Origin: an uncultured Collinsella sp.
GTDB taxonomy: Bacteria; Actinomycetota; Coriobacteriia; Coriobacteriales; Coriobacteriaceae
DNA: 32,254 bases
Direction of reading: 5' to 3'
NCBI GenBank assembly: GCA_900756765.1
Contig: CAAELE010000004.1
Coordinates: 1 to 32,254 of the forward strand
Position numbers and translations under genes: made by a program. Position 1 is the stretch's first letter. The number at the start of each line of letters is the position of its first letter. Below are positions 24,221 through 32,045 of the stretch, piece by piece. Under the pieces are notes generated by a model. It did no database searches and had not been told where the DNA came from. It worked only from the letters and a program-made list of their open reading frames with translations.

Positions 24221-24410
24221 GTTAGCCCAACCGATAGTTGTTTAACGGAGCACGAAACATACCCGGAACCTCCGATATCAGGGGGAATGTCGCCAGCAGG
24301 CTGACGACAACTATATGTTTCTAACATCAAACCATATGGCTGCCACTCGCGGAGGGGGCATCGGCGAACGGCGTGTTTTCATACTCCATTGGTCAAACCT
24401 AAGCGCGGCT

Positions 24411-24907
24411 CTACAGCTCGTACTTGTACACGCGGTAGATGTACTTTTCGGCTTCCATCTCGTAGGTGGCGATGGGCAGTCCGTAGCGGTCGTACTCGAT
24501 AAAGGTCTTGGCCATGCCCGATGCCACGAGCATGCTGTTCGAATTGCCGACGCGCTGCGCACTGCTGACGTAGCCCGAGAACGGCACCGCGATCTGGTCT
24601 TCGAGCTCGTAGGTGCACGCCACCTCATCCACCGTAAAGATGCGTCCAAACGAATGCGTGCCGCGGCTGTAGTCGGTCACCACCCCGGCGCCCAGCTGGC
24701 CCCAGTCGAACTTGGGATAGCTTTCGGCCGCACCAAAGTTGTTGTCGTACAGCAGCACCTGGTAGCGACCGGTCGTTGCCGTGTCAGAACTCGGCAGATA
24801 CGTCACGCTGTGCTGGCCCGCATTGAGCGAAAAATCGCCCTGGGCCTGCAGTAACTTGTCCTCAAAGCCCGAACCGGCCCATTGCCACTCCTTTCTATTT
24901 CTGGATC
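24411..24907 (-). pseudogene. C-terminal remnant of an aryl-sulfate sulfotransferase (AssT-like)
   Basis: The frame is open from about 24907 to 24411. It reads EWQWAGSGFEDKLL, then FSLNAGQHSVTYLP, LLYDNNFGAAES, then beta-propeller-like strands with SSAQRVGNSNSMLVASGMA and a final EKYIYRVYKYEL. This is the C-terminal part of the bacterial arylsulfotransferase fold (the GQH and FDN motifs and the closing YRxY strand). The enzyme is normally 500-600 residues, so its N-terminal two thirds, with signal peptide and catalytic His/Arg residues, are missing. The only internal ATG is at 24806, without a ribosome site. The 24221-24410 interval downstream holds nothing I can identify. Family assignment is moderate; loss of function is near certain if it is correct. 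Confidence 0.6.
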
Positions 24908-24930
24908 CATCTTCTCACTGTTGGCGGACG

Positions 24931-24969
24931 AAAATGATCCGTTTTCCTCCGTCCCCGAGAGGTCATTTT
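24931..24969 (-). repeat. Inverted-repeat element abutting the 3-hydroxyacyl-CoA dehydrogenase stop
   Basis: AAAATGA (24931-24937) and TCATTTT (24963-24969) flank a 25-nt segment; on the gene strand the loop contains GGGGACGG. The element ends exactly at the stop codon (24970-24972), like the post-stop hairpins elsewhere, though the core differs from GGGACAGG. Confidence 0.5.
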
Positions 24970-25929
24970 TTAGTACTTGAAGAAGCCCTCGCCCGAGCTT
25001 TCGCCCAGCTTGCCTTCGTCGAGCATTTTCTTGAGGACGGACGCCATAGCCTTAAAGTTGTAGGGCATCATCATCTTTTTGAGCAGCGGGCTCACCAGGC
25101 CCGGGACCTTCTGATACTGCATAACGATGTTGTAGGCCGTCTGGATGCCCACCGTGTCGAACACGCGGAACGGACCTTTGGGAGCGCCAGTGCCGCGCGT
25201 CCATGCGAGGTCGATACTCTTGGGGTCGCTGACGCCCGAGACATACAGGTCAAGGCCCGAGAGCAGCCACGGCACCAGCATAGAGTTGAGCAGGTAACCG
25301 TTCTTTTCCTTGTTGACGGGAAGTGCCAGCATGCGAATGTCGTTGGCGAAGTCGACGAGCTCGTCGAAATAGCGCTTGTCGGTCTGGTCCTGGGCCATGA
25401 CCTCGGTCATGTTGTTCTTCCAGATGGAGTTGGCAAAGTGCAGCGACAGGTACTTCTCGGGGCGACCAGTGTACTTGGCAAAGGTGCTCGGCAGCAGCGT
25501 AGAGGAGTTCGTCACGATGACGGTCTTTTGCGGCAGAACCGGGGCGAGCTTCTTGTAGAAGTCGATCTTTGCCTGGGTGTCCTCGGCCATAGATTCGATA
25601 ACCAGGTCGGCGTCGGCCACGGCCTCGGCGAGGTCGAGCTCCAGCTTGAGCGTGGAGTAGGCACGCTCGACGGCGGCGAGTGCCGCCTCCTTGTCGAAGG
25701 GCTTGCCGCTATCGGCGATACCGGCGCACCACTCGCCCGTGCCGTCCGTCATGCCCTCGATAGCAGCGATGTACTCCTCGCGCACATGATCGATCTTGGG
25801 CTGGGTACGGCCGATGCTGCCCTCGCTGCGCAGCCAAATCGTTACATCAAAGCCGCAGTAGGCTGCCTGAAAGGCAATCTGGCTTCCCAGCACGCCGCCG
25901 CCGGCAACGCAAACGGTCTTGTAGCTCAT
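24970..25929 (-). CDS. 3-hydroxyacyl-CoA dehydrogenase, 319 aa
   Basis: NAD-dependent oxidation of 3-hydroxyacyl-CoA to 3-oxoacyl-CoA, or the reverse in butyrate-type fermentation. The N-terminal Rossmann domain starts VCVAGGGVLGSQIA (a GxGxxG variant at 10-15) with a following ADLVIESMAED strand (E111 region). The catalytic pair is H164 in SLHFAN and E176 in NNMTEVM, with NSS at 141-143. The C-terminal helical domain ends GEGFFKY, typical of the family. Length (319) is slightly above the usual ~285 because of an insertion near residues 55-80. It starts at ATG 25929. The neighbouring dehydratase activase gene is on the same strand but separated by 417 nt and a terminator. Confidence 0.93.
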   Translation of the reverse strand: MSYKTVCVAGGGVLGSQIAFQAAYCGFDVTIWLRSEGSIGRTQPKIDHVREEYIAAIEGMTDGTGEWCAGIADSGKPFDKEAALAAVERAYSTLKLELDLAEAVADADLVIESMAEDTQAKIDFYKKLAPVLPQKTVIVTNSSTLLPSTFAKYTGRPEKYLSLHFANSIWKNNMTEVMAQDQTDKRYFDELVDFANDIRMLALPVNKEKNGYLLNSMLVPWLLSGLDLYVSGVSDPKSIDLAWTRGTGAPKGPFRVFDTVGIQTAYNIVMQYQKVPGLVSPLLKKMMMPYNFKAMASVLKKMLDEGKLGESSGEGFFKY

Positions 25930-26040
25930 AGGAACAGTCCTCTCTTACGTAATTCCATAGATGTGTATTTATTCAACCGTAAGGGGACAGCACGCTGGGG
26001 GTGGGTTCTATAAACGGACGGTAATTTGCGGCGAACGGCT

Positions 26041-26277
26041 ACATATGTTCATTATCTCAGGGTTCCGAGGGCGATTTTTTGTGCCACCGAGACGTCGTTT
26101 GCGGAAGTATGCGGCAAATTCCGGAACCCTTGAGCACACCCCGGTTTTCCGCCAATAAAACCGCAGGTACAGAGCTTGTACATATCCGGTATGCTCGGCC
26201 TATTCAGATTTTGCCGCATACTTCCGAAATCTAAGTTCGCAAGGGGTAATAGCCGGGGTGTTTACGCAACATATGTC
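26041..26277. repeat. Nested inverted-repeat block in the 25930-26346 gene-free interval
   Basis: Outer pair ACATATGTT (26041) and AACATATGT (26269-26277); inner perfect 17-bp pair CGGAAGTATGCGGCAAA (26102-26118) and its complement (26210-26226); a small hairpin CGGTTTT/AAAACCG at 26142-26163; and ACACCCCGG (26136-26144) matching CCGGGGTGT (26253-26261), which crosses the inner pair. No ORF fits it. It could be a MITE-like element or a structured RNA; I see no protein-coding explanation. Confidence 0.55.
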
Positions 26278-26278
26278 C

Positions 26279-26317
26279 AGCAAAAACGGGTGGTAGCCGG
26301 TACGGCTACCACCCGTT
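26279..26317 (-). terminator. Strong terminator of the TetR-activase operon
   Basis: AAACGGGTGGTAGCC and GGCTACCACCCGTTT form a 15-bp stem with a short loop; on the minus strand it is followed by TTTTTGCTGG. It lies 30 nt after the activase stop at 26347. Confidence 0.88.
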
Positions 26318-26346
26318 TGTCTTATATCCGGCTCAAAGCGGGCCGT

Positions 26347-29300
26347 CTACTTCTTAATGCCGCGTCCCAGGCGCTCAGCGACCGACGCCACGGCGCTCTC
26401 ATCGACCGAGCCGCAGCTCACGCAGCCGTCATGGGCACGCATCTGGCCGGTGACCTCATCCATCGCGAGCGGTGCCACCTTCTCGAGCTTAAAGCCCTTG
26501 CCGGCGCGCATGTTCTCCTTGGCCACGCTGATCATGAGCTTAATGCGGTTGAGCTGGTTGACCTCGGACGCACCGGGGTCGTAGTCCACCGCGACAATGT
26601 TGCTCTCGGGGTGCTGACGGCGCAGTTCCTTGATCACTGCCTTGCCCACCACGTGGTTGGGCAGGCACGCGAAGGGCTGCGTGCAGATGATGTTGGGCGC
26701 GCCATGGTCGATCAGGTCGAGCATCTCGGCCGTGAGCAGCCAGCCTTCACCCATGTTGTTGCACACCGAAAGCACCGTGCGGGCCTTGTCCGCCATGGTG
26801 CCGATCCGCTCGGGCGCCTCGAAGCGGCGGGACTTCTCGAGCATCTCCTCCACCGGCGTGCGCATCCAGTCCACGAGCTTGATGAGCGCTTGCATGCCCG
26901 CGCGCGTAGTGGCAGAGCTTCCCAGCTCGTCCTTCTGCAGCTCGGCGTTGCTCATGGAGTACAGGAAGAAGTCGAGCAGGCCCGGTACCACGGCCTCGCA
27001 GCCCTCGCGCTCGATGACATCGACCACGTGGTTGTTGGCCGTGGGATGGAACTTGACCAAGATCTCGCCGACCACGCCCACGCGCGGCTTGGTGCCCTCG
27101 CCCACAAGCGGCATGGTATCGAACGCGCGGATGGCCTCACGCGCAAGCTTGGTGTAGTTGTGACGGTTAAACTTGGGCGCCAGCTTGCGGGCACGCGCCA
27201 TGTACTCCTCGTAGAGCGCATTGGCGGCACCGGGCGTGGCCTCGTACGGGCGGCAGCGATAAAGCATCTGCATCATCACGTCACCAAAGAGCACCGCGTA
27301 CACGGCCTGCTTAAGCAGCGCCGGCGTAATCTTAAAGCCGGGGTTGTCCTCGCCGAGCGCCACGGCCGAAAGCGAGATTACCGGGATCTCGGGGTGGCCG
27401 CTCTCGCGCAGGGCCTTGCGAATGAGCGCGATGTAGTTGGTGGCACGGCAGCCGCCGCCGGTCTGGCTGATAACCACGGCTGTCTTGGACAGGTCGTATC
27501 GACCGCTCTCGACGGCCTCCATAATCTGGCCCGTCACCAGGATCGACGGATAGCAAATGTCGTTGTTTACGTAGCGCAGGCCGGCCTCGACGGCGTCGTG
27601 ATCGGTCGAGGGCAGCAGCTCCAGGTTGTAGCCGGCACCGCGGAACACCTCTTTGACCAGGTCAAAGTGGATCGGCGCCATCTGCGGGCACAGGATGGTG
27701 TAGCCCTCGTCGCGCATCTGCTCGGTAAAGGGCACCTTGGGCCATGCAGTCGAGGCGCTCTCACGCTGCGCCTCGAAGGTGTACTTGCGGCTCGCGAACG
27801 CGGGGGCATCCGTGGAGGGCGCCACCGGCGCGGCAACACCCTGCTCGTAGGCCTCGCCCGCGGCCGTGGCCTCGGCCAAGCGCTCGGCCTCCTGGTCCTT
27901 AAGCGCGGCCATGAGCGAGCGGATGCGGATGCGCGCGGCACCTAGGTTGGATACCTCATCGATCTTGAGCACGGTGTAGATCTTGCCGCTGGCCTCCAGA
28001 ATCTCCTGCACCTGATCGGTGGTCAGAGCATCCAGACCGCAGCCGAAGGAGTTGAGCTGGATCAAGTCCAGGTCGTTGCGCATCGTCACAAAGCGGGCGA
28101 CGGCATACAAGCGGCTGTGGTACATCCACTGATCGACGACGCGGATGGGGCGCTCGGGCTTCACGAGATGCGCGAGCGAATCCTCGGTAAAGACCGCAAA
28201 GCCAAAGCTCGAGATAAGCTCGGGCAGGGCATGGTTGATCTCGGGGTCGTTGTGGTAGGGACGACCGGCGAGCACAATGCCGTGACCGCCGTGGTCCTCG
28301 ACCCACTTAAGGGCCTCCTCGCCCATGGTCTGGATGTCCTCGTGGAAACGCGCATCGGCCTCAAAGGCGGCGTTGACAGCGGCATCGACCTCGGAGCGCG
28401 TGATCTTGGGACCGTGCACGCGACCGCGTCCGGCTTGCGCATCGGCCACGCGATCGACGGCGAGCACCTGGTACAGGCGGCGCTTGAGCTCGGTCTTGTC
28501 GTGATACGGCACAAACGGATACAGGAATTCGATGTTCTGCTCACGAATCTCGTCGATATTGAGCGCCAGCGCCGTGGGGTAGCTCATGACGATGGGGCAG
28601 TTGTAACAGTTGCCGGCGGTCGGGTCCTCCTTGCGCTCCCAGCGCACGCACGGCATCCAGATAAAGTCGACATCGCGGTCGATGAGGTTCATCACGTGAC
28701 CGTGGCTCATCTTGGCTGGATAGCACACGCTCTCGGACGGCATGGACTCGATGCCCGCCTGGTAGGTCTTTTTGCTCGACTGGTCGGACAGCTGCACGCT
28801 AAAGCCCAGGCGCGTAAAGAACGCATGCCAGAAGGGGTAGTTCTCGTACATGTTGAGCGCGCGCGGGATGCCGACGGTGCCGCGCGGGGCCTCGTCGGGG
28901 CTCAGCACCTCGCGGTTAAAGAGCAGCTCGTTTTTCTTTTTAAAGAGGTTGGGGGCCTCGGTCTTTTGCTTTTTGTGGCCGGCGCCCTTCTCGCAGCGGT
29001 TGCCGGTGATAAAGCGCCTGCCGCCGCCAAAGTCGTTGACGGTGAGCTGGCAGTTGTTGGAGCAACGGCCGCAGCGGACGTGTTTTTGCGTCACGGTGAG
29101 GTGCGCGATGTCCTCGGCGGAAAGAATGGTCGAAGTGCCGTCGGCGCCGGCGCGATCGCGGGCGAGCAGGGCCGCACCGTAGGCGCCCATGCAGCCGGCG
29201 ATGTCGGGACGCACGGCATGAACGCCGGTGAGCTGCTCAAACGCGCGCAGCGTGGCATCGGACATAAAGGTGCCGCCCTGGACGATCACCTGGCTGCCGA

Positions 29301-31110
29301 TCTCCTTGGGGTCGCGCAGCTTAATGACCTTGAACAGGGCATTCTTGATGACGGAATAGGACAGGCCGGCCGCGATGTCGCCCACCGTGGCGCCTTCCTT
29401 TTGTGCCTGCTTGACGCGCGAATTCATAAAGACCGTGCAGCGACTGCCCAGGTCGACGGGGGACTTGGCATGGATGGCGGCATCGGCGAACGCACGCACG
29501 TCCATGTTCATTGACACGGCGAAACTCTCGATAAAGCTGCCGCAGCCCGACGAGCAGGCCTCGTTGAGCATGATGTGCTCAATCACGCCATCCTTGACGC
29601 GCAGGCACTTCATATCCTGCCCGCCGATGTCCAGGATAAACTCGACACCGGGCAGGAATGCCTTGGCGCCGCGCAGATGCGCAACGGTCTCGATCTCGCC
29701 GGAATCGGCCTTGAGGGCCTCGATGAGCAGCGCCTCGCCGTAGCCCGTGGTGGTCACGTGGCCGATAGTGCAACCGGCGGGGATGTGGTTGTAGAAATCG
29801 GCCATGATGACCTTGGCCGTGCCCAGGATGTCGCCGTTGTTGTTGCCGTACCAGGTGTGCAGCAGCTGGCCGTCCTCGCCCACGAGCGCGGCCTTCATGG
29901 TGGTGGAGCCAGCGTCGATGCCGATGAACACGCGGCCGGTGTAGCCGTCGAGCTTGCCCTTGGGGACGACCTCGGCGTCGTGGCGGGTCTTGAACTCGGC
30001 AAAGTCCTCGTCGGTGGCAAAGAGCGGATCCAGGCGCTCGACCTCGGCACCCTGCGTGTCACCCAAGCTGTCGATGGCCTCGATGAGCTGCGGGAACGTG
30101 CTAAGCTTACTGGACTCGTGCGCCATGGCGGCGCCGCTCGCCACAAACAGGTGGGCGTTTTGGGGCACAATGCGGTGCTCCTCGTCCAGGTTGAGCGTGA
30201 GGTAGAAGCGATGACGCAGCTCGGAGAGGTACTGCAACGGGCCGCCCAGGAAGGCGACGTTGCCGCGGATGGGACGGCCGCACGCCAGGCCCGAGATGGT
30301 CTGGGTCACGACGGCTTGAAAGATGGAGGCCGCCACGTCCTCGGGGCGGGCGCCCTCGTTGAGCAGCGGCTGTACGTCAGTCTTGGCAAAGACGCCGCAG
30401 CGGCTGGCGATGGGATAGATGGTGGTGGCGTTGGCCGCGAGCTCGTTGAGGCCGCTCGCATCGGTGTGCAGCAGGGTTGCCATCTGGTCGATGAACGCGC
30501 CCGTACCGCCGGCGCAGGTGCCGTTCATGCGCTGCTCGATGCCGTTATCGAAGTAGATGATCTTGGCGTCCTCGCCGCCCAGCTCGATGGCGACATCGGT
30601 GGCCGGGATAAGGGTCTCGACGGCGCGCTTGCTGGCAATGACCTCCTGGACAAACTCCAGGTCGAGCCACTGAGACAGCAGCAGGCCGCCCGAGCCGGTA
30701 ATGGCGCAGGTCATTTGGGCCGTCGGCAGCACAGTCGCGGCACCCTCGAACAGGTCGCGGGCGCAGGCACGGACGTCGGTGTGGTGACGCTGGTACTTGG
30801 CGTAGACGATCTGGTTGTCATCGTTGAGCACGGCGAGCTTAACCGTGGTGGAGCCCACGTCGATGCCCAGGTGCAGGTTGCCACGGGCGTTGCCGGGGTT
30901 GAAGATCGCGCCTTCGGGGGCGTGGGCGGCGGCTACGGTCTCAGCGGCGACGGACGTCTCCCCTGCCGCGTTCTTGGCATCGGCAACTGCCTCGGCAACT
31001 TTCTCGGCAGCGGCGGTCGCGGCCTTCTGCGCAACATCCACCATGGCGGGCGCGGCCTCGCGTGCGGCAGCGACCATGCGGTCCTTAATGCCCTCGACGA
31101 GTTTGCTCAT
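26347..31110 (-). CDS. Giant acyl-CoA dehydratase activase/reductase fusion, 1587 aa
   Basis: Fusion protein of the 2-hydroxyglutaryl-CoA dehydratase activator family: an ATP-driven, Fe-S-dependent low-potential electron donor joined to reductase/dehydratase-like parts. Residues 1-70 are an unusual Ala-rich helix segment. ASKHA ATPase domain 1 (80-340) has IDVGSTT, ELGGEDAK, TCAGGTG (C199) and SRCGVF (C238). ATPase domain 2 (395-650) has IDAGSTT, DIGGQDMK, EACSSGCG (C519) and SRCTVF (C558). The 39-residue Cys spacing in both is that of activases sharing a [4Fe-4S] cluster. A Cys cluster (CGRCSNNC, 680-687, and C706), a DUF2229 domain (about 745-1090) and an HgdB-like C-terminal part with CYP, GGGCRATNY and a final DGCVSCGS follow. 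The start has AGGAG 5 nt upstream and lies 11 nt after tetR, so it is translationally coupled. The physiological substrate is unknown. Confidence 0.9.
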   Translation of the reverse strand: MSKLVEGIKDRMVAAAREAAPAMVDVAQKAATAAAEKVAEAVADAKNAAGETSVAAETVAAAHAPEGAIFNPGNARGNLHLGIDVGSTTVKLAVLNDDNQIVYAKYQRHHTDVRACARDLFEGAATVLPTAQMTCAITGSGGLLLSQWLDLEFVQEVIASKRAVETLIPATDVAIELGGEDAKIIYFDNGIEQRMNGTCAGGTGAFIDQMATLLHTDASGLNELAANATTIYPIASRCGVFAKTDVQPLLNEGARPEDVAASIFQAVVTQTISGLACGRPIRGNVAFLGGPLQYLSELRHRFYLTLNLDEEHRIVPQNAHLFVASGAAMAHESSKLSTFPQLIEAIDSLGDTQGAEVERLDPLFATDEDFAEFKTRHDAEVVPKGKLDGYTGRVFIGIDAGSTTMKAALVGEDGQLLHTWYGNNNGDILGTAKVIMADFYNHIPAGCTIGHVTTTGYGEALLIEALKADSGEIETVAHLRGAKAFLPGVEFILDIGGQDMKCLRVKDGVIEHIMLNEACSSGCGSFIESFAVSMNMDVRAFADAAIHAKSPVDLGSRCTVFMNSRVKQAQKEGATVGDIAAGLSYSVIKNALFKVIKLRDPKEIGSQVIVQGGTFMSDATLRAFEQLTGVHAVRPDIAGCMGAYGAALLARDRAGADGTSTILSAEDIAHLTVTQKHVRCGRCSNNCQLTVNDFGGGRRFITGNRCEKGAGHKKQKTEAPNLFKKKNELLFNREVLSPDEAPRGTVGIPRALNMYENYPFWHAFFTRLGFSVQLSDQSSKKTYQAGIESMPSESVCYPAKMSHGHVMNLIDRDVDFIWMPCVRWERKEDPTAGNCYNCPIVMSYPTALALNIDEIREQNIEFLYPFVPYHDKTELKRRLYQVLAVDRVADAQAGRGRVHGPKITRSEVDAAVNAAFEADARFHEDIQTMGEEALKWVEDHGGHGIVLAGRPYHNDPEINHALPELISSFGFAVFTEDSLAHLVKPERPIRVVDQWMYHSRLYAVARFVTMRNDLDLIQLNSFGCGLDALTTDQVQEILEASGKIYTVLKIDEVSNLGAARIRIRSLMAALKDQEAERLAEATAAGEAYEQGVAAPVAPSTDAPAFASRKYTFEAQRESASTAWPKVPFTEQMRDEGYTILCPQMAPIHFDLVKEVFRGAGYNLELLPSTDHDAVEAGLRYVNNDICYPSILVTGQIMEAVESGRYDLSKTAVVISQTGGGCRATNYIALIRKALRESGHPEIPVISLSAVALGEDNPGFKITPALLKQAVYAVLFGDVMMQMLYRCRPYEATPGAANALYEEYMARARKLAPKFNRHNYTKLAREAIRAFDTMPLVGEGTKPRVGVVGEILVKFHPTANNHVVDVIEREGCEAVVPGLLDFFLYSMSNAELQKDELGSSATTRAGMQALIKLVDWMRTPVEEMLEKSRRFEAPERIGTMADKARTVLSVCNNMGEGWLLTAEMLDLIDHGAPNIICTQPFACLPNHVVGKAVIKELRRQHPESNIVAVDYDPGASEVNQLNRIKLMISVAKENMRAGKGFKLEKVAPLAMDEVTGQMRAHDGCVSCGSVDESAVASVAERLGRGIKK

Positions 31111-31121
31111 TGTCTCTCCTC

Positions 31122-31832
31122 TTAGTTGTTGGACTCGACGGTTGCGGCGGTGTCGGCCGCGTCCTCGAGCTGCAAGTTCAATAGCTTCATGCCGTATTCC
31201 GGCACGTTGATATCGATGGGTTGGCCATACAGGTCACCAGGGCGCACAAAGGCGAGCACCGTCATAATGCGCGCCATGGCCTCGGACGATTCAGTGAGCC
31301 CACGCTCAAGCCAGCGCTGAATCATGCCGACCTCGGCACTCACGACATAGGTGACGTAGTAGTCAAAGAACGTGCCCAGCGCCAGGCCCAAAATGCCCGT
31401 CTGCGCACGCGGCACCACGGCCTCGCGGGCGGTGTCGATAATCTTTTTAATGAAGGCCTGGTCGCCGCCCGGACCCAGCAGCGCACCGATTAAGTCGCGG
31501 TTGGCCGAAAGATAACGCAGCAACTCAACCGAACCGGGCGCCGGCTCGAGCTCATCGATGTTGTGATAGAGATCAGGCAGCTGAGCTGCGGTGATGAGCT
31601 CAATACGCTCACGGATCTCGGCCAGCAAGCCGTCTTCGATTTGATTGATAAAGTCGGGGATATCGCAGTAGTGCGAATAGAACGTGCGGCGCGTAAGGCC
31701 AGCGCGCTCGGTGAGCGACGCGACATTAATGCGCGAAAGATCGCCGCTTTCGGCAAGTTCGCTGGCAAGCGCCTGGCGAAGGGCGCGCTGCGAGCGAAGG
31801 GACCGGCGATCGCATTTCTCGAGCTGGGACAA
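31122..31832 (-). CDS. TetR/AcrR family regulator, 236 aa
   Basis: DNA-binding repressor-type protein. The N-terminal helix-turn-helix is at about residues 12-60 (RSQRALRQALASELAESG, INVASLTERAGLTRRTFYSHY, first 20 residues shown in part), followed by an all-helical ligand domain with a conserved LGTFFDYYVTYVVS helix. The start codon is TTG at 31832, supported by AAGGAGG 4 nt upstream; no better start exists in the frame. The stop is 11 nt before the activase gene, so the two form an operon with the regulator first. Palindromic and direct repeats just upstream (31855-31898) are likely operators, implying autoregulation. The ligand is unknown; a CoA thioester would fit the context but is a guess. 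Confidence 0.9.
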   Translation of the reverse strand: MSQLEKCDRRSLRSQRALRQALASELAESGDLSRINVASLTERAGLTRRTFYSHYCDIPDFINQIEDGLLAEIRERIELITAAQLPDLYHNIDELEPAPGSVELLRYLSANRDLIGALLGPGGDQAFIKKIIDTAREAVVPRAQTGILGLALGTFFDYYVTYVVSAEVGMIQRWLERGLTESSEAMARIMTVLAFVRPGDLYGQPIDINVPEYGMKLLNLQLEDAADTAATVESNN

Positions 31833-31854
31833 GCGTCCTCCTTGTTACTCAGCC

Positions 31855-31898
31855 TGTGCGCTATTGCACAGTGCGAGTATTATTGCACACCGTGTGCA
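31855..31898 (-). promoter_or_regulatory. Putative operator region of the TetR-activase operon
   Basis: TGCACACCGTGTGCA (31884-31898) is a 7-1-7 palindrome; TGTGC-N6-GCACA (31855-31870) is a second; TATTGCACA is repeated directly at 31862 and 31881, 19 bp apart. They lie 22-66 nt upstream of the TTG start, where TetR-type repressors usually bind. The promoter -35/-10 could not be placed with confidence (AATAAT at 31884-31879 is a candidate -10). Confidence 0.5.
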
Positions 31899-31922
31899 TC
31901 AACACGTAAAGGCAATATTTTA

Positions 31923-31955
31923 GATGTGACAAAGGGGCTGTCCCTTTGTCACATC
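31923..31955. repeat. REP-like hairpin upstream of tetR
   Basis: GATGTGACAAAGG and CCTTTGTCACATC form a perfect 13-bp stem around GGCTGTC. On the minus strand it carries GGGACAG and the CAAA/TTTG inner stem shared with the elements at 12624, 15261 and 17516. It is the only copy not next to a stop codon. Confidence 0.75.
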
Positions 31956-32010
31956 CAGCGACCGCCTAGGTTGTGCCAGTTGTGCCTGGCTTTTGGAGCG
32001 GCATTGCCGA

Positions 32011-32039
32011 TTGTCCAAAATGTCATTCGTGGGTAGAAT
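32011..32039 (+). promoter_or_regulatory. Sigma-A-type promoter for the 32046-32192 transcript
   Basis: TTGTCC (32011-32016), 17-nt spacer, TAGAAT (32034-32039). The predicted start is near 32046. No ORF with a ribosome site follows before the terminator at 32166-32192. Confidence 0.55.
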
Positions 32040-32045
32040 AGTGTC

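Noticed and set aside
24311..24649. 112-codon minus-strand frame overlapping the sulfotransferase remnant
   Set aside because: Ser/Arg-rich out-of-frame shadow; the other frame carries clear arylsulfotransferase motifs.
25975..25995. GGGGACAG at 25980 as another member of the GGGACAG hairpin family
   Set aside because: No pairing arms flank it; chance or fully decayed.
26176..27945. 589-codon plus-strand frame opposite the activase gene
   Set aside because: Antisense shadow rich in His/Arg/Leu; the opposite strand has clear activase motifs throughout.
29575..31125. 516-codon plus-strand frame opposite the activase gene
   Set aside because: Antisense shadow of the two ATPase domains, with no recognisable motif.
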